Assembly (NCBI GenBank): GCA_964350445.1 | Contig: CAYGKA010000023.1 | Span: 4,350-68,349 of the forward strand | From: Hwanghaeella sp964350445 | Lineage (GTDB): Bacteria > Pseudomonadota > Alphaproteobacteria > UBA8366 > Aestuariispiraceae | DNA: 64,000 bases | Direction of reading: 5' to 3' | Shown: positions 54,220-63,609 of the stretch, piece after piece | Position numbering within the stretch: position 1 is the first letter of the stretch | Layout: every line of letters starts with the position of its first letter | Notes under the pieces: model-generated | Seen by the model: only the letters and a program-made list of their open reading frames with translations | What the model was told of the DNA's origin: nothing | Database searches by the model: none | Made by a program: the position numbers and the translations under genes

Positions 54220-54459
54220 CACCAAACGGGAAAAGCCCTGTCCGTTCCGCTTCATCGATCGGCCGACGTGATCGGCGACGGAATGGAGTTTGTGGGCATC
54301 GTGCGCCGGCGCGGAAGGATCAAGCGGTATATCCGTAATGATCACGACGATATGCTCCCAACCCGTGGGGGACCAGGACAATTCCCGTTCGACCTTCACG
54401 ATGTCCGGATGCTCAATCGTCATAGTGGGTTGCAGATTGCCTTCCATACTGAATTCCAT
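54202..54459 (-). CDS. Small conserved-context hypothetical protein between lpd and lipA
   Basis: An 85-residue reading frame without cysteine. It has an acidic-to-basic pattern, a hydrophobic strand (EHIVVIITDIPLDP) and a Lys/Arg-rich C-terminus (GRSMKRNGQGFSRLVIKNRS). I recognise no family. ATG at 54459 is preferred; ATG at 54447 is also possible, and the frame extends 16 codons further. It is on the same strand as lpd and lipA, with a 49-base gap to lipA. Coding potential is moderate. Confidence 0.5.
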   Translation of the reverse strand: MEFSMEGNLQPTMTIEHPDIVKVERELSWSPTGWEHIVVIITDIPLDPSAPAHDAHKLHSVADHVGRSMKRNGQGFSRLVIKNRS

Positions 54460-54611
54460 TGTTTGCACAGGACTGCTCGCCGTCCGCCAACCGGAGGCGC
54501 TTCCCACGTTCCTAGGTGTAGTCGGAAGTATCGGTTCGGAAAAGTTAAAATGCTGCTAATTCCGGTGCGAATTCCGTTCAAAAGGCCTGTGAAAACACCT
54601 GTTCCGGTCCC

Positions 54612-56024
54612 CTACATATGGATTACGCGTCCATATGCGTCGAGAACGGATTCGTGCAACATTTCGCTCAAGGTCGGATGCGGGAAGACCGTATGCATCA
54701 ATTCCGCCTCGGTCGTCTCCAAAGTCATCCCGACGGAATATCCCTGGATCAACTCCGTCACCTCGGCGCCGATCATATGAGCACCCAGCAACTCACCGGT
54801 TTTGGCGTCGAAGACGGTCTTGATCAACCCTTCCGGTTCGCCGAGCGCGATTGCCTTGCCGTTGCCGACGAAGCTGAACCGCCCGACTTTGACGTCGTGC
54901 CCTTTGTCCTTTGCCGCCTGCTCGGTCATGCCGACGGAAGCCACCTGCGGATGGCAATAGGTGCAACCGGGGATACGGCCTGTATCGAGGGGATGGACGT
55001 CCTTCGCGCCGGCGATCTTCTCGACGCAGATGACGCCCTCATGCTCGGCCTTGTGGGCCAGCCAGGGCGGTCCCGCCAGGTCACCGATGGCATAGATCCC
55101 GGCTTCCCCGGTTTCGCACCATTTGTTGATTTCGACATGAGTGCGGTCGACTTTGATCTTGGTGCCTTCCAGGCCGATATTCTCGACATTGCCGACAATG
55201 CCGACGGCGCTGATCAGCTTTTCAGCCGTGATTTCAGTGACTTTCCCGCCCTTTTCGACGCTGGCCGTCACTGAATTCGCACCCTTCTTCAGCCCCTTGA
55301 CGGTGGCGCCGGTGATGATGGTCATGCCTTGTTTCTTGAAGGCCTTTTCGGCCATCTTGGAAATCTCTGCGTCCTCCACCGGCAGCACGCGGTCCAGGAC
55401 TTCGACGACCGTGACCTCCGCGCCGAACGTGCGATAGAAGCTGGCGAATTCGATTCCAATCGCGCCCGACCCGACCACGATCAACGATTTCGGCATCGTC
55501 TTGGGCACCATGGCCTCGCGATAGGACCAGACGGTTTCCCCGTCCACTTCCAGGCCCGGCAGTTGTCGCGCCCGCGCCCCGGTTGCCAGGATCACATGTT
55601 TCGCCGTCAGTTCGGCGAAAACCTTGCCGTCCTTCTCGACCGTCACCTTGCGCGCGCCGGCCGAGCCGCCGGCCAGCTTGCCCCAGCCGTCGAAGACCGG
55701 AACCTTGTTCTTCTTCAACAGATGCCCGACACCGCCGTTCAATTGCTTGGCGACGCCGCGGCTGCGGGAGACGATCCTTTCCAGGTCGAAGCCCGGCTTG
55801 CCCGCGGACAGGCCATAGTCATCCGCATGGTTCATGTAGTGATAGATCTCGGCGCTTCGCAGCAGGGCCTTGGTCGGAATGCAGCCCCAGTTGAGGCAGA
55901 TCCCGCCCAGATGGTTTGCTTCCACCACGGCGGTCTTGAGGCCGAGCTGCGCCGACCGGATTGCCGTTACATACCCGCCGGGCCCGGCGCCGACGATGAC
56001 AACGTCGAAGGACTGTTTATCCAT
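54612..56024 (-). CDS. lpdA: Dihydrolipoyl dehydrogenase (E3)
   Basis: A 470-residue FAD/NAD flavoprotein that reoxidises dihydrolipoyl groups of the pyruvate dehydrogenase complex. The FAD motif is VGAGPGGY (11-18). The redox disulfide is Cys42/Cys47 in GGICLNWGCIPTKALL. The NAD-binding VVGSGAIGIEFASFY and the C-terminal HPTLSEMLHESV with the catalytic His-Glu pair are present. It has no N-terminal lipoyl domain. It follows pdhC by 62 bases. Confidence 0.97.
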   Translation of the reverse strand: MDKQSFDVVIVGAGPGGYVTAIRSAQLGLKTAVVEANHLGGICLNWGCIPTKALLRSAEIYHYMNHADDYGLSAGKPGFDLERIVSRSRGVAKQLNGGVGHLLKKNKVPVFDGWGKLAGGSAGARKVTVEKDGKVFAELTAKHVILATGARARQLPGLEVDGETVWSYREAMVPKTMPKSLIVVGSGAIGIEFASFYRTFGAEVTVVEVLDRVLPVEDAEISKMAEKAFKKQGMTIITGATVKGLKKGANSVTASVEKGGKVTEITAEKLISAVGIVGNVENIGLEGTKIKVDRTHVEINKWCETGEAGIYAIGDLAGPPWLAHKAEHEGVICVEKIAGAKDVHPLDTGRIPGCTYCHPQVASVGMTEQAAKDKGHDVKVGRFSFVGNGKAIALGEPEGLIKTVFDAKTGELLGAHMIGAEVTELIQGYSVGMTLETTEAELMHTVFPHPTLSEMLHESVLDAYGRVIHM

Positions 56025-56086
56025 ATTTCCCTCCCGTTCGGGATGTCTTTGCGTTCGGCCTGATCGTTCAGCCGGGAATTTTTCGA

Positions 56087-57412
56087 TTAGAGCATCAAGG
56101 CTATGGGATCCTGCAGAAGGCCCTTCAACTCCTTCATGAAGGCCGCGGCGGCGGCCCCGTCGATGCAGCGGTGATCGACCGCCAGGCTGAGCGTCATCAC
56201 CGTCGCGATGGCGACCGCCCCGTCCTTGACGATGGCCCGCTGTTCGCCGGCGCCGACGGAAAGGATACCGCCCTGCGGGGAATTGATGATGGAATTGAAG
56301 CTCTTCACCCCGAACATGCCGAGGTTGGAGATCGAGAACGTGCCGCCCTGATATTCCTCGGGCTTAAGCTTGCCGTCGCGCGCCTTGCCGGCCAGTTCCT
56401 TGGCTTCCTTCGAAATCGTGGCAAGGCCCTTTGCGGCGCAGTTCTTGATGATCGGCGTGATCAGCCCGCCGTCGATGGCCACCGCCATGGCCATATCCAC
56501 CTGGGAGAACTTCAACACGGCGGTGTCTGTATAGGCGACGTTGCAATCAGGCACCCGGGTGAGCGCCAGGGCCGTCGCCTTGATCACCATATCGTTGACG
56601 GAAATCTTGTAGTCCGCGCCGTCGCGTTCATTCAGCTGCTTGCGCAAGGCCATGAGCGCGTCGATCTCCACATCCGCAAGCACGTTGAAATGCGGCACGT
56701 CACGCGCCGATTCCGTAAGCCGTTTCGCGATGGTCTTGCGCATGTTTGTGTTGGGCACGGCCTCATGCGGCGGCAACATTTGGAAGATCGGATCGTCGGC
56801 GGAAATTGTCGCTGCTGCGGCAGCAGCCGGTGCTTTTGGTCCCGCCGCCGGGGCGGCCTGGGCTGCAGGCGCGGCCGCTTTCGCGCCGCCGGACGCGATT
56901 GCCGATTCCACATCCGCCTTCACGACGCGGCCATGCGGGCCACTGCCCGAAATGGCGCCGATGTCGATTCCCGCATCGGCGGCGATCCGTTTGGCGAGTG
57001 GGCTTGCGAACACACGCGCGCCGCCGGATTGCGGGGCGGCGGCCGGCGTAGGGGCGGCCTTGGGTTCCGGTACAGCATCCGCTTTCGGTGCTTCCTTGGG
57101 AGCTTCCTTTTCCGGCTTCGGCGCCGGTGATGCGCCCCCGCCGGACTTGGCCGCTTCCGCGACGTCTTCGCCTTCTTCCGCCAGGATGGCGATCGGCGTA
57201 TTCACGGCGACGCCTTCACTGCCTTCCTGTACCAGGATCTTGGCGATCGTACCCTCGTCGACCGCTTCGACCTCCATGGTCGCCTTGTCGGTCTCGATTT
57301 CCGCCAGCACATCGCCGGAGGAGACTTCGTCGCCTTCCTTGACGTGCCATTTCGCCAAGGTTCCTTCCGTCATCGTCGGCGACAAGGCCGGCATCAGGAT
57401 GTCGATCGGCAT
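56087..57412 (-). CDS. pdhC: Dihydrolipoamide acetyltransferase (E2) of pyruvate dehydrogenase
   Basis: A 441-residue core subunit. One N-terminal lipoyl domain has lipoyl Lys43 (ETDKATME). A Pro/Ala/Lys linker leads to a peripheral-subunit-binding domain (VFASPLAKRIAADAGIDIGA) at about 131-165, then a second Ala-rich linker. The catalytic domain ends with DHRCIDGAAAAAFM. It lies between pdhB and lpd with 62- and 76-base gaps. The architecture is that of alphaproteobacterial E2p. Confidence 0.97.
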   Translation of the reverse strand: MPIDILMPALSPTMTEGTLAKWHVKEGDEVSSGDVLAEIETDKATMEVEAVDEGTIAKILVQEGSEGVAVNTPIAILAEEGEDVAEAAKSGGGASPAPKPEKEAPKEAPKADAVPEPKAAPTPAAAPQSGGARVFASPLAKRIAADAGIDIGAISGSGPHGRVVKADVESAIASGGAKAAAPAAQAAPAAGPKAPAAAAAATISADDPIFQMLPPHEAVPNTNMRKTIAKRLTESARDVPHFNVLADVEIDALMALRKQLNERDGADYKISVNDMVIKATALALTRVPDCNVAYTDTAVLKFSQVDMAMAVAIDGGLITPIIKNCAAKGLATISKEAKELAGKARDGKLKPEEYQGGTFSISNLGMFGVKSFNSIINSPQGGILSVGAGEQRAIVKDGAVAIATVMTLSLAVDHRCIDGAAAAAFMKELKGLLQDPIALML

Positions 57413-57488
57413 GCTCTTCTTCTCCCCTGCCGCACCTTACCGGCGCGGCGTTATTGGTTCGGACCCCAGGGCCTGTGCAAGGCCGGTA

Positions 57489-58886
57489 CTAGGCGCGGTA
57501 GCAGACGGATTTCGCCGCCTGAACGACGTCTTCCACCTGGGGCAGGGCCAGTTTCTCGAGATTGGCCGCATAAGGCATCGGGATGTCCTTGCCGTGGACG
57601 CGCGTCACCGGCGCGTCGAGCCAGTCGAAAGCCTGCTCCATCATCTGGATGGCCAATTCCGCACCGATTCCGGCGAAGGGCCAGCCCTCCTCGCAACTGA
57701 CGAGACGGTTGGTCTTCTTGACCGACGTGACGATGGTTTCCGTATCCAGCGGGCGCAGGCTGCGCAGATCGATGACTTCCGCCTCGATCCCTTCTTCGGC
57801 AAGCAGTTCCGCTGCCTTCAGTGCATGGCCGACCATAATCGAGAAAGCAGTGATCGTTACGTCGCTGCCCTGGCGCACGACCTTCGCCTTGCCGATCGGC
57901 ACGGTCCAATCGTCCGTGTCCGGAACCTCAAAGCTCTGGCCATAGAGCATCTCGTTTTCCAGAAAAATTACCGGGTTCGGATCGCGGATCGCGGATTTCA
58001 GCAGTCCCTTGGCATCCGCGGCGCTGTACGGGGCGACAACCTTCAACCCCGGGCAATGGGCGTACCAGCTGGCGTAACATTGACTATGCTGCGCCCCGAC
58101 GCGGGACGCCGCGCCGTTCGGGCCGCGGAAGACGATGGGGCAACCCATTTGTCCGCCCGACATATAAAGCGTCTTGGCGGCCGAGTTGATGATGTGGTCG
58201 ATCGCCTGCATGGCGAAGTTGAAGGTCATGAATTCGATGACCGGCTTCAACCCCATGAAGGCCGCGCCGACGCCCAGGCCTGCGAAACCGTGCTCGGTAA
58301 TCGGCGTATCGACGACACGTTTGTCGCCAAACTCGTCGAGCAGCCCCTGGGTGACCTTATAGGCGCCCTGGTACTGCGCGACTTCCTCGCCCATGACGAA
58401 GACTTCCTCGTCTTTCCGCATTTCCTCGGCCATGGCGTCGCGAAGCGCCTCGCGAACCGTCAGGCTGACGGTCGGACCGGACCAATCCGGCTCGGGATCG
58501 ACGACGGGCGCGCCCGGCGCGTCCGCGGCGACGACCTTCGGTGTTTCCGGAGGCTTGTCTGCTTTGGGCGCGGGTTCTTCGGCTGCGGCTTTGGTGTTGG
58601 AACCACCGGAAGATGCGCTCTCCTCCATGTCGGAGGCGTCCTCTCCCTCTTCCAGTATTATGGCGATCGGCGTATTCACCGCGACGCCTTCGCTTCCTTC
58701 GTCGATCAGCAATTTGCCGATCGTGCCTTCTTCCACGGCTTCGACTTCCATCGTCGCCTTGTCGGTTTCGATTTCCGCCAGGACGTCGCCGGAGGAGACG
58801 GTGTCCCCTTCCTTAACGAGCCATTTCGCGAGATTGCCTTCGGTCATGGTCGGCGACAACGCCGGCATGAGGACCTGAATGGGCAT
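57489..58886 (-). CDS. pdhB: Pyruvate dehydrogenase E1 beta subunit with N-terminal lipoyl domain
   Basis: A 465-residue E1 beta subunit. Residues 1-80 form a lipoyl domain (lipoyl Lys43 in ETDKATME), almost a copy of that in pdhC. An Ala/Pro/Lys linker follows (about 90-140), and then the transketolase-type E1 beta domain: VREALRDAMAEEM, MGEEVAQYQGAYKVTQGL, ITEHGFAGLGVGAA and the C-terminal transketolase_C half. The lipoylated E1 beta is a known alphaproteobacterial variant. It would give a second swinging arm on E1. Confidence 0.97.
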   Translation of the reverse strand: MPIQVLMPALSPTMTEGNLAKWLVKEGDTVSSGDVLAEIETDKATMEVEAVEEGTIGKLLIDEGSEGVAVNTPIAIILEEGEDASDMEESASSGGSNTKAAAEEPAPKADKPPETPKVVAADAPGAPVVDPEPDWSGPTVSLTVREALRDAMAEEMRKDEEVFVMGEEVAQYQGAYKVTQGLLDEFGDKRVVDTPITEHGFAGLGVGAAFMGLKPVIEFMTFNFAMQAIDHIINSAAKTLYMSGGQMGCPIVFRGPNGAASRVGAQHSQCYASWYAHCPGLKVVAPYSAADAKGLLKSAIRDPNPVIFLENEMLYGQSFEVPDTDDWTVPIGKAKVVRQGSDVTITAFSIMVGHALKAAELLAEEGIEAEVIDLRSLRPLDTETIVTSVKKTNRLVSCEEGWPFAGIGAELAIQMMEQAFDWLDAPVTRVHGKDIPMPYAANLEKLALPQVEDVVQAAKSVCYRA

Positions 58887-58955
58887 ATGAATTCTCCCTA
58901 CCCCGATTTCTTTCTTCAGTCGCCTGCCCGGATCGTTCGCCCGGGCGGCGGGGTC

Positions 58956-59999
58956 TTAGGCTTCCAGCAGAATATCCGTCCACAGTTCGGATGCGTCCGG
59001 TTCCGGGCTTTCCTGCGCGAAATCGGCGCTGTCCGCGACGATGGACTTGATCTCCTTGTCGACCGCCTTCAGGTCCTCCTCGGACGCATACCCGCCCTCG
59101 AGCAGCAGGTTCCTGACATGGTCGATCGGGTCGTGTTGCTGGCGCATTTCGTTGACCTCGTCCTTGGTCCGGTATTTCGCCGGGTCGGACATGGAATGGC
59201 CACGATAGCGGTAGGTTTTCATTTCCAGGATGAACGGTCCCTTGCCCGCATGGCAGTGTTCGATGGCCTCCGCGGCCGCTTCGCGCACTTTCAAGACGTC
59301 CATGCCGTCCACTTCCCGGCCGGGAATACCGTGCGCCATCCCGCGATCGGCCAATTTACGCCCGCTGGCGGAGTGGCGTTCTGCCGATGTGCCCATGGCG
59401 TATTGGTTGTTCTCAATGACGTAGATGACCGGCAGTTTCCAAAGCGAGGCCATGTTGAACGCCTCGTATACCTGCCCCTGGTTCATCGCGCCGTCGCCGA
59501 CATAGGTCAGGCTGACACGCTTCTCGCCACGGAACTTGTAGGCGAACGCCAAACCGGTTCCGATCGGCACCTGTGCACCGACAATGCCGTGCCCGCCAAA
59601 GAAGTTCTTCTCCTTGGAGAACATGTGCATCGAGCCGCCCTTCCCCCTGGAATAGCCGCCCTCGCGCCCGGTCAGTTCCGCCATGACGCCACGGGCGTCC
59701 ATACCGGCTGCCAGCATATGGCCATGATCGCGATAACTGGTGATGACACCGTCATCGTCGTTCGCGACACCCTGGATCCCGGTGACGACGGCTTCCTGCC
59801 CGATATAGAGGTGACAGAACCCACCGATCAGGCCCATGCCGTATAGCTGGCCGGCCTTTTCCTCGAATCGGCGGATGAGCAACATCATCCGATAGTCTTC
59901 TTTAAGCTGATCCACGTCGATGTTCGGCTTCTTCCCCGCAGCGGCTTTTTTTGCCCCGGATTTCTTGGCCGTCTTCATGCCCGTCGGACTCTTCGCCAT
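58956..59999 (-). CDS. pdhA: Pyruvate dehydrogenase E1 alpha subunit
   Basis: A 347-residue thiamine-diphosphate subunit that, with PdhB, decarboxylates pyruvate. The TPP/Mg motif is YVGDGAMNQGQVYEAFNMAS; the signature RRFEEKAGQLYGMGLIGGFC and HLYIGQEA lie near the N-terminus, and YRYRGHSMSDPAKYRT near the C-terminus. A Lys/Ala-rich N-terminal extension (KTAKKSGAKKAAAGKK) is unordered. ATG at 59999 has AGAGGAA upstream; the frame extends further without support. It is the first pdh gene. Confidence 0.97.
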   Translation of the reverse strand: MAKSPTGMKTAKKSGAKKAAAGKKPNIDVDQLKEDYRMMLLIRRFEEKAGQLYGMGLIGGFCHLYIGQEAVVTGIQGVANDDDGVITSYRDHGHMLAAGMDARGVMAELTGREGGYSRGKGGSMHMFSKEKNFFGGHGIVGAQVPIGTGLAFAYKFRGEKRVSLTYVGDGAMNQGQVYEAFNMASLWKLPVIYVIENNQYAMGTSAERHSASGRKLADRGMAHGIPGREVDGMDVLKVREAAAEAIEHCHAGKGPFILEMKTYRYRGHSMSDPAKYRTKDEVNEMRQQHDPIDHVRNLLLEGGYASEEDLKAVDKEIKSIVADSADFAQESPEPDASELWTDILLEA

Positions 60000-60262
60000 G
60001 ACGTTCCTCTCTGATGCCGTTATGCCGGCCGGCCCCGCTTCAGCACAAACGGCTGAATAACCAGCGGGAACATCCGGTGGCGCTGTTTCAACGCCTTGGA
60101 ACGGATTGGCCAAACGGACCACCGTTCATTAGATGTAGATGAGTACCGCTTTGTGGTTTCGATTTCAAGAAAGCGATGCTTCAACCCTATCGCACCCCTA
60201 TGTGAACGACAGGTATGGAAGGTGTGTAAATATTTGTTTTATTTTAAGAAAACGCCACTGGA

Positions 60263-60287
60263 ACTAAAAATCACCATTTGGTGACTT
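60263..60287 (-). terminator. Probable intrinsic terminator of ftsB
   Basis: On the minus strand AAGTCACC-AAAT-GGTGATTT forms an 8-bp stem (one G-U pair) with a 4-base loop, followed by TTTTAG. It starts within the ftsB stop codon. Between here and the pdhA start (60000-60262) I see no gene; this AT-richer stretch probably holds the pdhA promoter. Confidence 0.6.
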
Positions 60288-60609
60288 AGTTCTTGGGGGC
60301 GGGCAAAAAGACGACCAAATCATTTGGATGGACGAGGTCGAAGCTTTGGCGGGCGCGTTCTTCGAGCATGTCCAGGTCCAAGCTACCCTTCCGCAAAAGG
60401 TCGGTCCGGCGCTCCAGCTTGGAGCGTTCTTGTTGTAGAGAATCGAAAGTGGTCTTCGCGCGGGACACTTCTTGATTGAGGCGGCCATAGGCAAGCAGAC
60501 CCCGGTCACCCTGAACGGTGTGATAGGTGAAATAGCCCAGCACGCATGCCCCGATGACCGGAAACACGACCTGCTTCGACCGTCTGCGCAATTCTTGGAT
60601 CACTGCCAT
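60286..60609 (-). CDS. FtsB/DivIC-type septum formation initiator protein
   Basis: A 107-residue bitopic division protein. A short basic cytosolic start (ELRRRSK) is followed by one transmembrane helix (about 12-30, VVFPVIGACVLGYFTYH), a periplasmic coiled coil (EVSRAKTTFDSLQQERSKLE) and the C-terminal MLEERARQSFDLVHPND motif of septum-formation initiators. ATG at 60609 (MAVIQELRRR) is chosen. It lies upstream of pdhA on the same strand, the usual alphaproteobacterial order eno-ftsB-pdhA. Confidence 0.93.
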   Translation of the reverse strand: MAVIQELRRRSKQVVFPVIGACVLGYFTYHTVQGDRGLLAYGRLNQEVSRAKTTFDSLQQERSKLERRTDLLRKGSLDLDMLEERARQSFDLVHPNDLVVFLPAPKN

Positions 60610-60738
60610 GGGGTTCAAACAAACACAGTGAGATTCAGGGGTCAACAGGCAATATTTTCAGGGAGTTAAGGCGAGCCCACAGATTTGGGAAATATCTGCC
60701 CGGCTGCGCATTTTCAGGGGCCAAGGGCCAAGGAGTCC

Positions 60739-62148
60739 TCACCCGTTTACGGCAGCGTTGCCACGGGCGACATTGGTCACCAGCGGCAAGCTGAACGAAG
60801 CGACCGTCCCTCCCCCGTCGCGCGGTTTGAGGGACAATTCGCCGCCATGTTTCTCAGCCAGCTTGCGGGCCAGGGCGAGCCCCAGACCGGCGCCCCCGTC
60901 AGGCCCCGCGATGAAGCTGTTCCTCTCCATTCTTTCGAACGGGCGAAGCAGCCTCTCGGCCTCGTCCGCCGGAATTCCAGGGCCTCGGTCGCAAACATTG
61001 ACGACAACTCTGCTATCCTTGCCCTCGCTCGCGGGTTGAAGGGAAAACGTGATTTCCACAGCCTCGCCGGATGGCGAGAACCGCACAGCGTTGCAAATCA
61101 GGTTCGTCGTGATTTGTACGACCGCGCGGACATCGGCGAGGACAGTTGGGGAAAACGGGCAATCCAAGGCCAATCCGACACCGTGTTTCTCCGCTTCCGG
61201 CATCGCCGTCCGGACCGCTTCCTGAAGGATTTCGACGAGGGGTACAGTATTCAGAGCCAATCGGACGCCGTCTTCCTCATGTTTCGCAAAGTCCAGTATG
61301 TCATTGACCAGCAGAAGCAGATGTGTACCGCTATCCCGGATATAGCCGGAATACTCCCTGTATCGGTCATTCCCCAACGCACCGAAGACTTGATCCTTCA
61401 GCACGTCCGAGAACCCGATGATGGCGTTCAGCGGCGTCCGCAATTCATGGCTGATATTTGCCAGCAGCCGGGACTTCGCCCGGTTCGCGGCATCCGCTTC
61501 CGCCAGGGCCGCTTTGTACTGATCCGCCAGGCGCCTGTTCTTGCTGTTCTCCGCGACCACGACACCGGCAAGCGAGACAAGCCCCATGGCGCCGACGACG
61601 ATCGAAACATACAGGATAGTCAACAGGTTGCCCCAATAGGAGACGGTCTTGGGACCGGAAAGGCGCTGTACCGCGACTGTGACAGCATCCGATAATGCCA
61701 AGACTGCATTCTCAAGGCAGGTCCGGACCGTCCGGATCGCCTTGTGATCGTCCCTCTTGAGGCCGCTGAGCACCTTACCGAGGCCACGGAGTTCGCTCTC
61801 AAGCGCTCGGATGCGATCTTCCAGACCGTCGAAGCCCAACAAATCCCGCGCGGCAGGCCCTTCGCGCAATTCCCGCAGTTGCGCCATCAAGGTGCCGTGC
61901 CGCGCCTTCAGCAGGTCGAGGTCGATATTTTCGTCACCGGAGAAATAGCGTTCCGCGAATACGGAAAGGCGCTGGGCCTCGTTGTTTGCCTGAACGGCGT
62001 GCCATTGGACGGCCGTCTGATTGATGAGCAGGTCGTCATGGCGTTGGGCTGCGTAGAGCCCGCCGCCCAGTAAAGCCACGAAGACGACAAGGAGAACCGC
62101 CAAGGCCAACCGAACCGGACCTGACGACAATACGGAGCGGCTGTTCAT
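60739..62148 (-). CDS. Membrane sensor histidine kinase, orphan
   Basis: A 469-residue kinase. TM1 is at about 13-33 and TM2 at about 172-198. The periplasmic region between them is helical with Arg/Glu-rich repeats, like a four-helix sensor. A short coiled coil leads to HisKA ANISHELRTPLNAIIGFSDV with His234. The ATPase domain has NLICNAVRFSP, VCDRGPGIPADE and GGAGLGLALARKLAEKHGG. No receiver domain or response regulator gene is adjacent. It interrupts the conserved eno-ftsB spacing in this cluster. Confidence 0.92.
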   Translation of the reverse strand: MNSRSVLSSGPVRLALAVLLVVFVALLGGGLYAAQRHDDLLINQTAVQWHAVQANNEAQRLSVFAERYFSGDENIDLDLLKARHGTLMAQLRELREGPAARDLLGFDGLEDRIRALESELRGLGKVLSGLKRDDHKAIRTVRTCLENAVLALSDAVTVAVQRLSGPKTVSYWGNLLTILYVSIVVGAMGLVSLAGVVVAENSKNRRLADQYKAALAEADAANRAKSRLLANISHELRTPLNAIIGFSDVLKDQVFGALGNDRYREYSGYIRDSGTHLLLLVNDILDFAKHEEDGVRLALNTVPLVEILQEAVRTAMPEAEKHGVGLALDCPFSPTVLADVRAVVQITTNLICNAVRFSPSGEAVEITFSLQPASEGKDSRVVVNVCDRGPGIPADEAERLLRPFERMERNSFIAGPDGGAGLGLALARKLAEKHGGELSLKPRDGGGTVASFSLPLVTNVARGNAAVNG

Positions 62149-62334
62149 ACGAACGCTCGCACGGAACGACGCATGCCGGAAAATGGCGACGTGGTTGTGT
62201 CTCAGGAATACACGGAAAGCCCCCCATCCGTTCTGTGTAGACGGGAGGCTATACGATCGAATCGGTTTTGGGAATCACTTTAATGATTCCAAGGGGTTAG
62301 ACTCTCATTGCGACTAGAGTCGAATGTTGTTCGC

Positions 62335-63609
62335 CTAAAGGTTGAAGGCGTCCCTGCCGGCGTAGTGCGCCGCCGGGCCAAGGTTTTCTTCGATACGGAT
62401 CAATTGATTGTACTTCGCCAACCGGTCGGACCGGCTCAACGAACCGGTCTTGATTTGGCCGCAATTCGTCGCGACGGCGAGGTCGGCGATGGTCGCATCC
62501 TCGGTTTCGCCGGAACGGTGCGACATGACAGAAGTCATGCCGGCGCGGTGGGCCATTTCGACGGTCTTCAGGGTTTCGGACAGGCTGCCGATCTGGTTGA
62601 CCTTGATGAGGATGGAATTTGCCGTCCCCTTCTCGATCCCCTGCGCCAGGCGCTCGGAATTGGTCACGAAAAGGTCGTCGCCGACCAATTGGACCGTGGC
62701 GCCCAGCTTGTCGGTCAGGGCCTTCCAGCCGTCCCAATCGTCTTCGGCCATACCGTCTTCGATCGATTTGATCGGGTACGCGGCACAGAGTTTGGCCAGG
62801 TAGTCCACATGACCGGCCGCGTCCAGGGTGATGCCCTCGCCATCCAGGACGTATTTGCCGTCCTTGTAGTATTCGGTCGACGCGCAATCGAGTGCGAGCA
62901 CGATGTCGTCGCCAAGCTTGTAGCCGGCATCTTCAATGGCGCCGGAAATGAAGTCCAGGGCTTCGGTCGCGGATCCCAGCATCGGGGCGAAACCGCCCTC
63001 GTCGCCGACATTGGTGTTGTGGCCACCCTTCTTCAGGCGGCTCTTCAGCGCGTGGAATACTTCCGACCCGGCCCGCACGGCTTCCACGATGCTGGTGGAA
63101 GAGACCGGCATGATCATGAATTCCTGGATGTCGATCGGATTGTCCGCGTGCTGGCCGCCGTTGACGATATTCATCATCGGCACCGGCAGTGTCTTGGCGA
63201 AGGAACCGCCGACATAGCGGTAGAGCGGCAGGTTGGCCGCGTCGGCCGCCGCCTTGGCCACCGCAAGGGACGCGCCGAGGATCGCGTTCGCGCCCAGGCG
63301 TTCCTTGGTCGGCGTGCCGTCCAACTCGCACATCAGCGCGTCAATCTGCACCTGTTCCTCGGCTTCCAGGCCCGAAAGAAGATCGAAGATTTCTCCGTTT
63401 ACCGCATCGACGGCCCGCTGCACGCCCTTGCCGTTGTAACGGTCGCCGCCGTCGCGCAACTCGTGTGCTTCATAAGCGCCCGTGGACGCCCCGCTGGGCA
63501 CTGCCGCGCGGCCGAAAGACCCATCCTCCAAATGCACGTCGACCTCGACGGTCGGATTGCCCCGGCTATCCAGGATTTCACGCGCGAAGACATCAACAAT
63601 GGCGGTCAT
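62335..63609 (-). CDS. eno: Enolase
   Basis: A 424-residue glycolytic enzyme interconverting 2-phosphoglycerate and phosphoenolpyruvate. The N-terminus IVDVFAREILDSRGNPTVEV and GASTGAYEAHELRDG are family hallmarks. Catalytic and metal residues appear in LALDCASTEYY, SIEDGMAEDDW, LVGDDLFVTN and the C-terminal SILIKVNQIGSLSET and MSHRSGETEDATIADLAV. ATG at 63609 is chosen; the frame extends 25 codons without support. It follows kdsA by about 150 bases. Confidence 0.98.
   Translation of the reverse strand: MTAIVDVFAREILDSRGNPTVEVDVHLEDGSFGRAAVPSGASTGAYEAHELRDGGDRYNGKGVQRAVDAVNGEIFDLLSGLEAEEQVQIDALMCELDGTPTKERLGANAILGASLAVAKAAADAANLPLYRYVGGSFAKTLPVPMMNIVNGGQHADNPIDIQEFMIMPVSSTSIVEAVRAGSEVFHALKSRLKKGGHNTNVGDEGGFAPMLGSATEALDFISGAIEDAGYKLGDDIVLALDCASTEYYKDGKYVLDGEGITLDAAGHVDYLAKLCAAYPIKSIEDGMAEDDWDGWKALTDKLGATVQLVGDDLFVTNSERLAQGIEKGTANSILIKVNQIGSLSETLKTVEMAHRAGMTSVMSHRSGETEDATIADLAVATNCGQIKTGSLSRSDRLAKYNQLIRIEENLGPAAHYAGRDAFNL

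Noticed and set aside
56640..59846. Very long open frame (over 1000 codons) on the plus strand antisense to the pdh genes
   Set aside because: It is the mirror of high-GC codon usage in pdhC, pdhB and pdhA. The translation is low-complexity Arg/Ala/His-rich with no recognisable domain, while the minus strand encodes textbook enzymes.
62271..62290. Inverted repeat GGAATCA-CTTTAA-TGATTCC as eno terminator
   Set aside because: The stem is only 7 bp and AT-rich, and it is not followed by a T run on either strand, so support is too weak to annotate.
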